DNA of 64,000 nucleotides, from assembly GCA_019914995.1 (NCBI GenBank), contig CM034139.1, forward strand, positions 5,124,461-5,188,460, written 5' to 3'. This document shows, piece by piece, positions 12,601 to 23,725 of this stretch. The position numbers and the translations under genes were made by a program. This DNA comes from Acanthochlamys bracteata. Lineage: Eukaryota > Streptophyta > Magnoliopsida > Pandanales > Velloziaceae. The notes beneath the pieces are model-generated. The model ran no database searches. It was given only the letters and a program-made list of their open reading frames with translations, and was not told the DNA's origin. How positions within the stretch are numbered: the first letter of the stretch is position 1; each line of letters opens with the position of its first letter.

Positions 12601-14422
12601 CTGTTATTTCTTACCATATGTCTTACTTATGCCTTTGTTGCATGCAGGAGACAGGAAAAATAAAAATGGCCTTCAAAGGGCATTTAGATTACTTGCATTG
12701 CATTGTCTCTCGTAACACAAGCAATCAGGTTTCTTTGTCCCACATCTTTTGGACATAGTTTCCTACTCAAAACTTTGGCCAAATGGTTTTACATTTCTAG
12801 CCATTACTTCTCTGGTGTCGTATTTGTTTCAGATAATCACAGGGTCAGAAGATGGGACAGCACGTGTATGGGGTATGAAGTTTGCTTTTGTTTCCTTCAT
12901 TTTTTTTGTTTATTTTTTTTAATTTTCTTTCTTTGTGGTATATTTGGTGTACTTGAATGGAAGAGGATTATGTGATATGTCTTATCAAGAGTTGAATTAT
13001 AATATGACCTTTGTATATTTATCTTGACTTGATCTTCAGCATGAGAAGCTGGGCAAGTGAAGTTAGTCTTTGTTTATCAGTACTTCTTACAAATGTAAAA
13101 GAACAGCTGTGTTTTTCTTAAAGCAATACTATATAGAAATACATTTGTGTAATTTTTTGCAAAATATAGATTGCAGAAGTGGACTATGTACACGAATTAT
13201 AGATCCAAAGAAAGGCCGCAAGTCACGGGAAGATTCTTGGATTAGTAGCGTTGCACTTGATGCAAGTGAAAGCTGGCTGGTATTTTCTTCAAAACACTGT
13301 GTTACTTTGATTTTTGAATTTGAAACTCAATGAACTTGACAGGTTTGTAATGCTAAGTCTAATTGGTTGGTTTCTTTTTTTGTTTTTCCTAGAGAAATGT
13401 GCTGAATGAAATTGGTTCATCTTGTTTTCCTGGCATTTGATGGGCATGCTTTAGTTGACCTCCTCCCTCCTTTATTCTTTTCTCAAATTGAGTTGCGTGC
13501 AATCTGTTGCACAAACTTACCAGCCTTCCCTTGATATGCCAAAAATGTTTTCTGATTCTATTCTTCTCGTCTTCTTTCCTGTTTTCAGGTTTGTGGCTCG
13601 AGTTTGGGATTGTCAGTATGGAGTGCTGTTTCTTATGATTGCATCTTCGAGGTTGATACTCATGCTCCTGTACAGGATTTGTTGTTTGATGATAGTCAAG
13701 TAAGTACTTGCAGCATAGGAATTAACATTAATTTTTCAAACGTGTGAGGAATGTGTACGAAATAATATAATCTCCTAAAAGAAGTCTGGTATCATCTATC
13801 AGCTCGACTAGGGAAACAAAAGTCACAAATTCAATCTATACTGCACTAAAACTTGCCAATGATCTTAGGATGTTTTCCGTTGTCTGGAGTGCATGAACAA
13901 GCATATCTCAAAACAGGCAGTGCTATGTATGAGACTCGATTGTCTGTCATTTACCTACAGTGTGCTGCATGTTCTCACTTACTAACCTTTTATACTGTAA
14001 AGACAAAGCTTCATGTTCTAGGATGTATCCCTTTTTTATTATATCTTTACTCTTTAAATCTCCACCTTTTATGATTTGAATGAAGGTTCTTGCAGTTGGT
14101 TCTGAACCACTGCTCACACGCTACAGCTTGAATGGAAACATCATTTCAAAAATTCAATGTGCTCCGTGTTCAGCATTTTCTATATCTCTTCACCCCAGCA
14201 GAGTAAGCTACTTCACATTAATCTGTTTAATATTTGGTTTGAGCTTTTTGTCCAACTTTAATTACTTATTACTATGCCCAAGTGTTCTCAAACTCTTTGC
14301 TTACTACCTAATTGATTATCCAGGTTGCCGCCATCGGAGGCTATGGAGGCTTGGTGGATGTAATATCTGAATTTGGTAGTCACCTGTGCGTTTTTAGCTG
14401 CCAGGGGGTTGATGGTTATTGA
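9664..14422 (+). CDS. THO6: THO complex subunit 6 / DWA1-type WD40 protein
   Basis: WD40 beta-propeller subunit of the nuclear THO/TREX complex, which couples transcription to mRNA export; the Arabidopsis homologue is also called DWA1, a DDB1-CUL4 substrate receptor in ABA signalling. Thirteen coding exons, all GT-AG and phase-consistent: 9664-9885, 10328-10359, 10439-10549, 10898-10974, 11057-11102, 11802-11862, 12437-12490, 12648-12728, 12833-12872, 13170-13279, 13589-13699, 14086-14202, 14324-14422; 386 aa in all. Landmarks are NWNEEAYRKSIL near the N-terminus, SCGDDGRIRGWRW, DACAYSWDMETGKIKMAFKG, SEDGTARVW and FSISLHPSR, then IGGYGGLVDVISEFGSHLC near the end. The start at 9664 matches the family N-terminus. 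The final residues (FSCQGVDGY) differ from the Arabidopsis tail. The gene converges on TRB. Confidence 0.95.
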
Positions 14423-15986
14423 TGACCTTGCATTACACCGTCATTAGGAGCATCTGAATTCTATTATTGCTGCAATTGGCAGATGATTCCGCTCAACAAA
14501 GCCTATCGAATTATTATAAAGTTACTACTCTAGTGCTTATGTTGGATCCAATGGCATTGAAACCTCTTAGTGAGGAATGCAGTAGCAGATTTAAAAACAT
14601 CTTTAAGCGCGTATAAAGCATTTTAGTAGCGGGACACCTGCATGGTTTGAGAACATGATATTTGGATGCCTTGCCAACAATTGAAATCACCTGACTAGTG
14701 GATAAACCAGCCAGCAGGAAGCTGTTGTTTGTGAACTAATGCCTTGCCACTAGTGCTATAATGTCTACATCGCAGCAGACATAGATGCCCAGAAGTAAGC
14801 TATTATTTCTTATAGTACTATTGAATTTCACATGATGATATCTATTCTTTGTAAGAAACGAAGTATAAGCTCTCGTCGTATGTACTTGTAAAACTCTATC
14901 TGTATCACGTATACATTGGTAAGATTGTTTGGAAATTTCAAATGATGAAGTTATTCTCTTTTTCTTTTTTTAATATTTAGATGAAACTAGGGTATGGTTT
15001 TGATGGGCTTCACAAGTTTGAATGAGGCTTTTATAATAGTGCATTTTAATTGGTAAAAATAAGTTTTGTAAAATTGAATTTGGTGAAACTGAGTTCGATA
15101 AAACTGAATTAGAAATAAATTAGTTAACTTTAAGATAAACTGAAATACTGAAAGTGAGTTGAATTGAAAATCTGACAGAAATAAAGTGAGTTTCGCGCAA
15201 ATGAGAAATACATTCTAATTCTTGTTTTATCATATTAAAGTACTTACAATTTGGAGTTCCAATTTGAGAATAAAAGAAGGTATACATTTTGCTATATAAG
15301 TACATATAACGTGCATATCTGGTGATAAATTTACAAAATTAGGTATACATTTGGTATATAAATAAATACAAAGTATATATGTAATGACAAATTTGTAAAT
15401 ATTCAAATATACACCTCGATTTACAAAATAAGTATAAAGATATATTTAATATCGTAACATTCAGAAAAGTAACATTTGCTTTTTAAAATTGCTAGTTTTG
15501 CTGGCATTCAACTGTATAAACATGGATATCCATTCAACTGTGAAGTACCATATGAATGTGATCATTTTCTGGCTATGCTAATTCTCAGAAAGCTATCAAG
15601 AATCTGCTGCCTGTACCTGGTGTTTTGTGTATAAAAAAGAATGAACTCAAAAGAATCGTTCCAGAAATAACCAGCTGATATCAATGCCCGGTAGGACTAC
15701 TTATGTGGAGAAAAGAAGCTGAGTATTCTCCACTGCTGCTAACCATGTTTTCCCAAGTTTACCGTTTCCAGCTTCTGATGAAACAATACTGTCTTTAATC
15801 ATATATAGGAGTCTCATCTGCACAAATAACATTCATGTATTGATGTTCAGTTACCTCCAACAATAAATTGTTTATAGCGGAAGATCATATTTGCTTCTTA
15901 AAATAACTAATGTAGTCCGAGTTACATATAAACAATACACAGAGGTGCCTATATCAGAAAGTCCATTAACAACTCAATCAGGAAGC
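14423..15986. other. Convergent intergenic region, THO6 to TRB
   Basis: It holds the 3' untranslated regions of two converging genes and an A/T-rich stretch at about 14960-15460 with no coding potential. I see no further gene, RNA or clear repeat boundary. Confidence 0.5.
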
Positions 15987-18900
15987 TTAAGCAACCGTGA
16001 CAACTTCACCATGAGTACCTGCAAAAATAAAAAATAGCCTATAAGTGAAGAAGGGTCGACAACATCGATTGACTGCTATAAATGACCAATGGGTTTCTCT
16101 ACTTACATCTCTCAAAGATCTCCTTTGCTAGCATCAGCAGAGATTCAGTCTCCTCTGCCATCCTTGACACCCTCTCTACCTCTTTCACTCCTTCTGAAGC
16201 CAGGAATGATTTGGCCTCAGCATCAGCTATGATGTATGCTGCACTCATTGCTGCATCCCCAATGAAATCCACAGGGCTGCTATAGACAGAGTTCTGCATT
16301 GCCCTTAGGCGAAGTACTGGATCCTTTTGTTTAGGAGTTGGAGGTTTTGCAACAAAAGTGATGTCCTTCAGCTTGTATCCTTTGGGTCCCTTTTGTCAAG
16401 CAATCCAAGCATAAGCTTTGAATAGAAATTGTGACAATCAAGAAGCACATCTTTCACAGGTCAATGATCATGCCATAATCTTCCCTTAAGCCTATCAGAA
16501 GCCAAAAAGTATATATCTCTGTAGCATAGCCATATCCTCCAGGAAAGCAGTTCCTTATAGGCGTAGTATGTACTACACACATGACATTTGAATGCATTGA
16601 TTTCAATCATATTATTAAAGTCTACATACACTCGAAATTGCCAGCAGGACTATGTTCAGATTAATTGATGCCCTGTAGAGTTAAAGAAAGGTGGCTTGCT
16701 CCAGGGGTTGCTATAGTAGTCTACTAGCATCACATGGTAGCCAATCCTCTGTCAACTGTAGACTGTTGCTTGCTTTAGAATATCAAGTAGGATCAAGTTA
16801 TAAATGAATCACTACATAACAAATTTGTCATAAAACTATGTCCAGTCAATGCCAAACTCCTGTACATTTGCACGTATGTTAGGGAGTCATAAGATGTCAT
16901 TGTATTTGGAAGGGAATACGTTTCCAAGGTAATGGAGAAAGAAAATTTGTTAAAATACTAGGGAAGCTTGAATTTTTATAGTCCTGGTTAGTGAGATAAT
17001 TGAATTACTAGAATTCATCATAAGAGATCTTGTACATTATAGACTATACACCGAATCTCAAATTTGTTAGGAGTTTCTGCTTGTTAAATTTTTTCTTTGA
17101 TGGGAGTATTCCTGTACTAGGAGGTCATTATAGAAGAACAAGAAGAGTTGATGCAGGTGTTTCTACTTGCTAAAATCTAGACTTGTTACTTGTAGTTCAA
17201 CCGTTTTGGATGATTGTACAATGCCGTTATGCATCAATGCCATTATGGGTTGAAAATTTTCCTTCATCTAGTTTCTCCTTTATTAAAGTTGATTTTGTCT
17301 ACTCCCTTATCTTATATGTTTCCCCTCCTGTCCTTTGCTATAACATCTTATAGAGCCCGAAATGTGGTCCACAACACCCAATTAGGCTAATCATTCCCTT
17401 GAATCTTGCCTCAACACTCCTGGTTGGAGCATGAATGGTCCACTCACTGTTTTCATCATACCCTAAATAACACTTTGATATGCCATTGGAGATTCGCTTG
17501 CATTGTTCAAATTCAAAATTTTCAGGACCCATTAGATATGATGACAGAGAGTGTAAACTATAAAATGATTTCTTTCAAGCTGAACCCAATGAACATGCTG
17601 CAAAGATATCATAGAGCCCAAATCTTAAGCCTCATTGAACATCTAAAGCGAACAATTCATGCCTCCGAGCGTCTAAAGAAACATCTAAAACTGAAACCAA
17701 TAGATGGCTCAGACCATCCATCAACCTGAAAAATCATTTAATCACAACACATCAATTGCTTGCTTTCTTAATTCTACCAACCAACGTATTATAGTAGGGA
17801 AATTTAAATACTAAAAGAGTTACAGGCAAACAGAATCACATGTTCAAGGTGCAAGAAAGCATACTTAAGGAAGCAACATGTGGAAAGAAAGTTACCTTCT
17901 CTATCTTACTTTGTGCTACAAGCCGCCTCAGTTTTGAACCAAGCAGTCTCCTGAAGTTTGGCGGCACCTGATGCCTTTGCTACAAAATGCATAAGAAATT
18001 ATGCTTAAATATCACCCGTTAGAACTAGCGCTAAGGAAAACTGGAAGGTCATATCTGATCAGGTGTTTGTCATAGACAAACACCGTCTTAGACACAATCC
18101 TAAGTCATCACAAGGACTTTGGGATATACAAACATTATACATACATCACCACCATGTAGACATGCTCACAAGCACTTCACCAACACACATGGGGGTCCTT
18201 TGAAACACTTTAGTATACTTCAAGAAGATCATAAGGTTCAAAGGTGTTATGTAACTGAAGGAGAAATTTTATATTTTCCGAATGCAGCATATATAGACAA
18301 ACAATACTTATTCTGGAGTACATATATCAACTTGGAAACATAAAAGGTGGAAATATATTTTCTAATTTAGTGGAATTGCTGCATCATCAAAATCGTTTCC
18401 GATTATGCAGTATCTGAATTTCTGAACCCTTTCTTCATAGTCTTTGAGGTGTAATTTAAAGAGAAGATCAATGTGTTTCCTAACGACAGTTGCAGGCAAG
18501 CTCAAGCTCAAGCTGGCACTTTAAATAAATACAAATGTATACGAAATTCAAAGCACAGAAGGCAAGCTGACCAACCTCAATGTACTTGTAAATCGTATCA
18601 ATATCCGATCCACCTGGCTCTTGCAATGTTTTGAGAGCTTCCAGTACCATGACAGTGTGCCTGAGATACGTCAATGCAAACTCGTACAAGGCCAGAGAAA
18701 CACAAAAGTTAAAAGGGATGGTCGAGAGTCCAGATAAAGAAACTCTATGGAAAGTTAACTCAAAAACCGACTACGGATTGACATAACAGTGCACAGGCCA
18801 GAATGCTTTGCCAAGATCAACATGAGCATGCTTCAGTTCCGATAGGAATTTCAAGAATGACATTCTCAAGAACCAAAGGAAATCAACAAGAACTTGGGTA

Positions 18901-19726
18901 AAAAAAAATGAACACCACAAGATCACCAAAAGAGTTCTTGAATTTCAACTATACTATTATGAGTGACAAATTCTTTTACAGGAAGATGGAAAATTTTTTG
19001 TTTCAAATGATCATAAATGTTCCTTAAAAGAAGAAAAAGAACGAGGATAGCATGGTAACCTACCCACAACCTTTTCCATCTTGCAATTCATTCTTGGAAT
19101 CCTCTGTACAATCTGCCTTAGGTAGGGTAACTGTAGCAGGACTCTGAATGTTGGAAACTGGACCAGCCGTAGCTGGAAGGCCCTTCAGCTTCGGCCTCTT
19201 CTCCCTCGGTTGCCCGCCAGCACTCACACTCATATTTCTCCATTTGTCCTAATATACAATCAAATAATTCAGATATGATGAACCATCTAAAAAGATGACA
19301 GTATCATCTCATGCACATAGCTAATAGCTCGAAGATTTTGGATACCGAATGCCATACGTAAACTACCCTCGCACTAGCATATTTCGCGAAATCAGCTACG
19401 ATATGTATAATTTGACCTATAACAGCCAAAAATATAACAGTTCTTAGTCGCTTTGACATGAAATGCCTAGCGTGACATATGTTTACCAATAGCAACGTTT
19501 AAATTCGCAGCTGTTCTGTACGAACGCAAGCAGCCAGACAAGATCAACGGATCGACCACTTTGTTATTTATTATACCTTGAGATCGATGTTAGATCGAGT
19601 AGAGAGGAACTTGCTGAACTCAGGATCTTTCTGGATAGTTCTCCATTTACCAGCGCCGTGTTTATCAACGCCGGCACGGAGAGCTTCCTCCTCCTCTGAT
19701 GTCCACTTCTGCTTCGGCGCTCCCAT
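15987..19726 (-). CDS. TRB1: Telomere repeat-binding factor, single-Myb-histone type (TRB/SMH)
   Basis: Nuclear DNA-binding protein that recognises telomeric and telobox (AAACCCTA) DNA and recruits chromatin regulators. Six coding exons: 19577-19726, 19064-19248, 18576-18660, 17896-17979, 16107-16389, 15987-16018; 272 aa, slightly shorter than the roughly 290-300 aa usual in the family. Residues 1-60 form the N-terminal Myb/SANT domain ([16 protein letters not shown], then LKDKWRNM at 49-56, the telobox-contacting signature). Residues about 113-170 form the linker-histone-like H1/H5 domain ([16 protein letters not shown], then [19 protein letters not shown]). The C-terminal part ([20 protein letters not shown] and onward) is predicted coiled coil, ending HGEVVTVA. 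The first exon starts with the family MGAPKQKW. The exact paralogue (TRB1, 2 or 3) cannot be told. Its own leader contains a telobox. Confidence 0.93.
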
Positions 19727-19749
19727 TTCTCTGCCGGTAAACACCGATC

Positions 19750-19757
19750 TAGGGTTT
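19750..19757 (-). promoter_or_regulatory. Telobox in the TRB leader/proximal promoter
   Basis: The minus strand reads AAACCCTA, 24-31 bases upstream of the TRB start codon. This is the sequence TRB proteins are known to bind. Confidence 0.6.
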
Positions 19758-19768
19758 CACTTGACCGT

Positions 19769-19789
19769 TGCTGCTGCTGCTGCTGCTGC
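19769..19789. repeat. Trinucleotide microsatellite (TGC)7 upstream of TRB
   Basis: Seven uninterrupted TGC units on the plus strand, so (GCA)7 in the sense of TRB, 43-63 bases before its ATG. It is probably transcribed as leader. Confidence 0.85.
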
Positions 19790-21109
19790 TTGTTTCATTT
19801 GAATGATTGTTGGTTCGTAAACAAGATTGGGTCGAACTTTTGGGAGAAATGAAGATTGGTGGCGGGAGGGCTAGCAGGAGCAAAGAATGTGATCCAATTG
19901 ATTTTTGGTTTTTTTTTTCTTTTTTCTCAAAGTTTTATAATTTTGGTTCTAATAGTTTGTTTGATATATTTTTTTAATTTGAATATTTGTTAGCTGCCTT
20001 TGATTGTTGAAGTTTTGAGGTAAGCTAGAAAAAACATTTTATTTGTCGTATGTAATTAGAGTTCGTTATCTCTTTGCTCGAATTTTAGTCATGCAAGCAA
20101 TCCTAACGTCGATGAATATTGCATTTCACCATGTTAGTTTAGAGAAGCAGCTATTGGTAATAAAGATTTTATCTTTTATTTATTGATTACAATGGAACGT
20201 TGAGCTGATTATTGTCTAATGTAGTTGGCGCATCAAAGTTGAATAGTAAATATAAGCAAATATTCGCATTGCACGTTAGCTTAGGATTTAGGACATATTT
20301 AGATAAGCTTTAAATTTAAAATTTTTGAATGAAAGCTAGCTGTTTATATGTTTTTGATAAAAAAAATGACCGTTCAGTTTTTGATTAAAAAGCTATTTTT
20401 TTATAAATTATATTTGGATAAATTTTACTGTTTAAAACTTTTTTTTTAAAATTTAATATATATTTGACTAAACTTGTACTTATAAGTGAAAGTAAAATAT
20501 TTTTAAATATATAATAAATATTATATTAATAAATTTTTGAATTTATTTTTTTATATTATTAATTTTTTTATAAATTAATTTTATAACATATTTTAAAAAT
20601 AATTTTTATTTAATATTTTTTATATTAATATTTATAAACTTATTTAATAAATATATTATTAATATTATTTTAATAATATTTTAAATTAAAATTTAATATA
20701 CTATAATAATAATTAATAGTTAATTAATAAATTGATAGGAATGAATAAATAATATAGTAATGACACATATAATGGCATATTTTTCGTGGTATTGTAGTAT
20801 CTTATGCACCGTGGCATTCCAATACATCTTCTTTTGGTATGAAATTTTTATTGCAGTAAGACATAGCGATGACAAACAAAGGAAAAAAGAAAACACAAAC
20901 AAGAAAAATATTTAGAAAATGTTCAACAAATTTGAAAATAAAAACCCACTTTTTCTAAATAATTATAACAAAAGCTATAACTAACATGAAAGGGCCTAAA
21001 GTTTTGAATAAAGATTTTTAACAACTTTTTATTAGAAAAGTAATCATCATGAACAAGAGTACCATGATTTAAAAAAAGTGAACAATGTTACACATAAAGA
21101 ACATAAGTT

Positions 21110-21314
21110 TCAAGCTAGAGCTTGCTTCATGCTTGCAAGATTCAAAAGTTGTTTGCGCTCATTTTCTGGTATGATGCTTACAAGCAAGCATACCACACCA
21201 GCCACAACTGGGCTTGCAACACTAGTGCCTGAAAGACTCTTGCAACCAGTGCTGATCTTAGATACCATAATTTCCCTACCATACGCAACGACATCTGGTT
21301 TTAGACGTTTGTAC
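21110..21314 (-). pseudogene. Fragment of a site-1 protease (subtilase SBT6.1/S1P), one exon
   Basis: From an acceptor (ccttacag at 21315-21322) the minus strand encodes KPDVVAYGREIMVSKI, then GCKSLSGTSVASPVVAGVV with the subtilase active-site serine (GTS), then LASMKQALA and a stop. It matches plant S1P, a Golgi subtilase of about 1000 aa that cleaves membrane-bound transcription factors. Only about 65 residues are present: the Asp and His parts of the triad and everything after MKQAL are missing. The stop replaces the expected continuation of the protein. It is therefore a fragment, not a working protease gene. Confidence 0.8.
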
Positions 21315-22843
21315 CTGTAAGGACACAGAAGAACTTAGATGGTGCTATATTTCCCCCTCAGAGAGCATTGCATATGAAAATCAAGCCAGAGTAACCCAAG
21401 AAACCAAATACCAGAAAATACATTAGAGCTGGAACCACTTTTATCAAATTCAAACAAAGCTGATATTATGAACTTTCAATCATCGTTCTTTGATACAGCT
21501 CAAATGTCAAACAAGTTTCACGTAATTCTTACCAAGAGTTTTTATGCTATCTGAAATTCACAGAAGGTTCAAATCGAGGTTGTTATTTCAGTTTAACAGC
21601 AAACAAAAGGTTCAATAGCCTACACCCAAATTTGTTCAAGAAAATTGGACTGAGAATGATTAAACACGTAATCTGCAAATGAAGCATATCCATATAGTGA
21701 CTCACCCATGAGGAATCTCCTAAGTACTCATGCCACATGATGAAAAAGAAGCAATCAACTGAGATGATAAATATCATCTACACTCTAGCAAACTTACAAA
21801 ATAAAAGAACAAAATTAAGGAAGTAACAAATTACAAGCATACAACAAGGAGTACAGAGAAATGAGAGTTATTAGCTTGTAGAAAGCACGAGTCTGAATGC
21901 TTTATCGTAAATCAGGCAATTCCTCATATAATCAAATGAAAGAATTACATGAAAAAATGTACAAACCAACTCAAATAAAGGTATTCTGAGTGAGATTAAT
22001 CAAACCAGTTAACTGACAGGTTGCGATATTTTGATTTATCACAAGCGACAAACGCATAAAATAATATAGAAGAAGACATATAGTAAGATGCAAGAGCCAT
22101 TACTAGGTCAATGGCTTTTACAAGGAATTAACAGAAGTTAAACTACTATCACTGTCAACTTATCTCTTCCTGAAGATGCAAGTAAATCAATCAAGAAAGT
22201 TTAACATGTAAAAAAGTAAAAGCAATTGCGTAAGTCTCCCTGTCCAGTTGAAATCTGACTTAAATAACAAGTTATATGTTTAGCAAAATGATTGGGACAT
22301 GAACCAGCATATGCTGAATCTAATACAATGTATTACTAAAGTTTCTAGCACCTCAGTCATTTAAGAAACCTTGATGAAGAAGTGATGCTTTAGAAAATTA
22401 AAAAAATTGTTCATACTTCTGAAAAAGGTAGTTTGAATTTTTCCCAACACGAAATGATGGTTCACTTAAACATTTATCTTACAGATACCAGTGTTTTGGT
22501 ATAATCACAACTTCACATTTTTATCTGCTATTTCTAGTTCAGGATAGATTTAAAAGTCGATAACACCATTTGGACGATTTAGGCATTTGGGAGAAATGAT
22601 CACCACTATAGCGTAAAAAATGGTCTTTAGACCATGATTGGTATTTTTAAAATAAAACACTTAAGGACTTCAAAGTCCCCCCTCCCCCCTCCCGACATCC
22701 AATCAAGGTAAAACAGTCGTAAATAATTAATCAACACAACAAGAAACTAGGAAAAATCTCATCTTTTCACCATTAGCCAACTATATCCTAGACAGAAACG
22801 AAAATCTAACAAAATTGACTAACAAATCAACAAATGCACAAAC

Positions 22844-23078
22844 CTTGGGAGTGAATTGGTAATCCTTTAGTCCACGATTCATTTCTCACATATCGATCAG
22901 CTTGCGGGAATCATAGAAATCGCCAGAACAATCGCAAGGTCAGCAACATCATCAGCAAGACATCAGGAGTATTGGTAACTCGAATTCCTCTCTCCTTCCA
23001 CTTAACAAGATAAACCCTTATCAAGCCCAACACTGAAAAGAAAACAATTTCGAACACCGGCAGTGCGTTGATGGTTTC
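22844..23078 (-). pseudogene. Fragment of a glyoxylate/hydroxypyruvate reductase (HPR2/HPR3-type), frameshifted
   Basis: The minus strand shows INALPVFEIV, then KERGIRVTNTPDVL, then in another frame DDVADLAIVLAISM, then in a further frame DRYVRNESWTKG and YQFTPK followed by a GT donor (22843-22842). This is the first-exon region of plant NAD(P)H-dependent hydroxypyruvate reductases, which normally runs TPDVL-T-DDVADLAIG without a break. At least three or four small indels disrupt it. The N-terminus and the whole NAD-binding second half are absent. It lies upstream of the S1P fragment on the same strand, although the two source genes are unrelated. Confidence 0.75.
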
Positions 23079-23164
23079 CGCAAATAATTACCAATCCACT
23101 AGAACAAATCATTAGAAAAGTTTAGATATCATAAGAACAGAAATGGATCAAGAGATTTTGTTTA

Positions 23165-23460
23165 CCATTTTCGCTACTGATTCGTCAGAGAAGACGGTGG
23201 CCAACACTGATAGCATGAGTGGAGAGAAGCAGCGGTGGATAACTGCTGTGGAGATAGCCCGCGATTAGAGTTTCGAGACTCTCACGAACTCGTTGAGTAC
23301 AAATTGAGGGTACAGAGATAGTAGCGACAGAGAGAAGGCGGAAAATGGAGGATACTACAAACATCAGTGTCGGAGACGGAGAGATCGAGAGACGGGATCA
23401 GGGGGAGCGGGGCAGCGGAGAGGAGCCAGAGAGAATTCGAGAGTGTGAGAAATGAGGAAT
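23165..23460 (-). other. GC-richer leader-like segment of the composite region
   Basis: On the minus strand it is C/T-rich and looks like a 5' untranslated first exon. It contains a short open stretch beginning MLSVLATVFSDESVAKM that runs into a donor-like ATG|gtaaac at about 23165. I do not recognise its source. It could supply a promoter and first exon for a chimeric transcript of the fragments. Confidence 0.35.
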
Positions 23461-23725
23461 GCTGATAGAATAAAAAGGGTATGAGGAATTATAAACTCTG
23501 TAATTTTGTTAACTTAATATGGACAAATATGTCATTTTAAATCACCAGACGAAGAAAGCCCCGCGCTGCTTATCGAGGAAACATCAATCTGATGCTTTTT
23601 TCTTAAAAGAAAGAAGCTACTTATTTTTAGTAGAAGCTGGCATTGCCAAACACTCAAAATACTATTGCGTGCTTTTTTTTTAAAGCAAAAGCAAACAATA
23701 AGCTCATCCAAACATGCCCTTAGTT

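Larger units (their letters stand above)
20289..23719 (-). mobile_element. Composite region with inverted ends carrying fragments of at least two genes (candidate Pack-type transposon)
   Basis: The left end reads AGGACATATTTAGATAAGCT at 20290-20309. The right end on the minus strand reads AGGGCATGTTTGGATGAGCT from 23719. They match at 16 of 20 positions and all four differences are A against G, as expected from decay of methylated C. Inside, all on the minus strand, are a GC-richer leader-like segment (23165-23460), a broken hydroxypyruvate reductase exon (22844-23078) and a site-1-protease exon (21110-21314). I found no transposase and no convincing target duplication, so the boundaries are uncertain. 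A chance position between two AT-rich MITEs is possible. Apart from these pieces, 20310-21100 is A/T-rich repeat and 21320-22840 is intron-like DNA without recognisable coding. Confidence 0.4.

Noticed and set aside
21078..21320. An 80-codon plus-strand frame over the S1P fragment
   Set aside because: The minus strand encodes a clear subtilase sequence with a splice acceptor, so the plus frame is its shadow.
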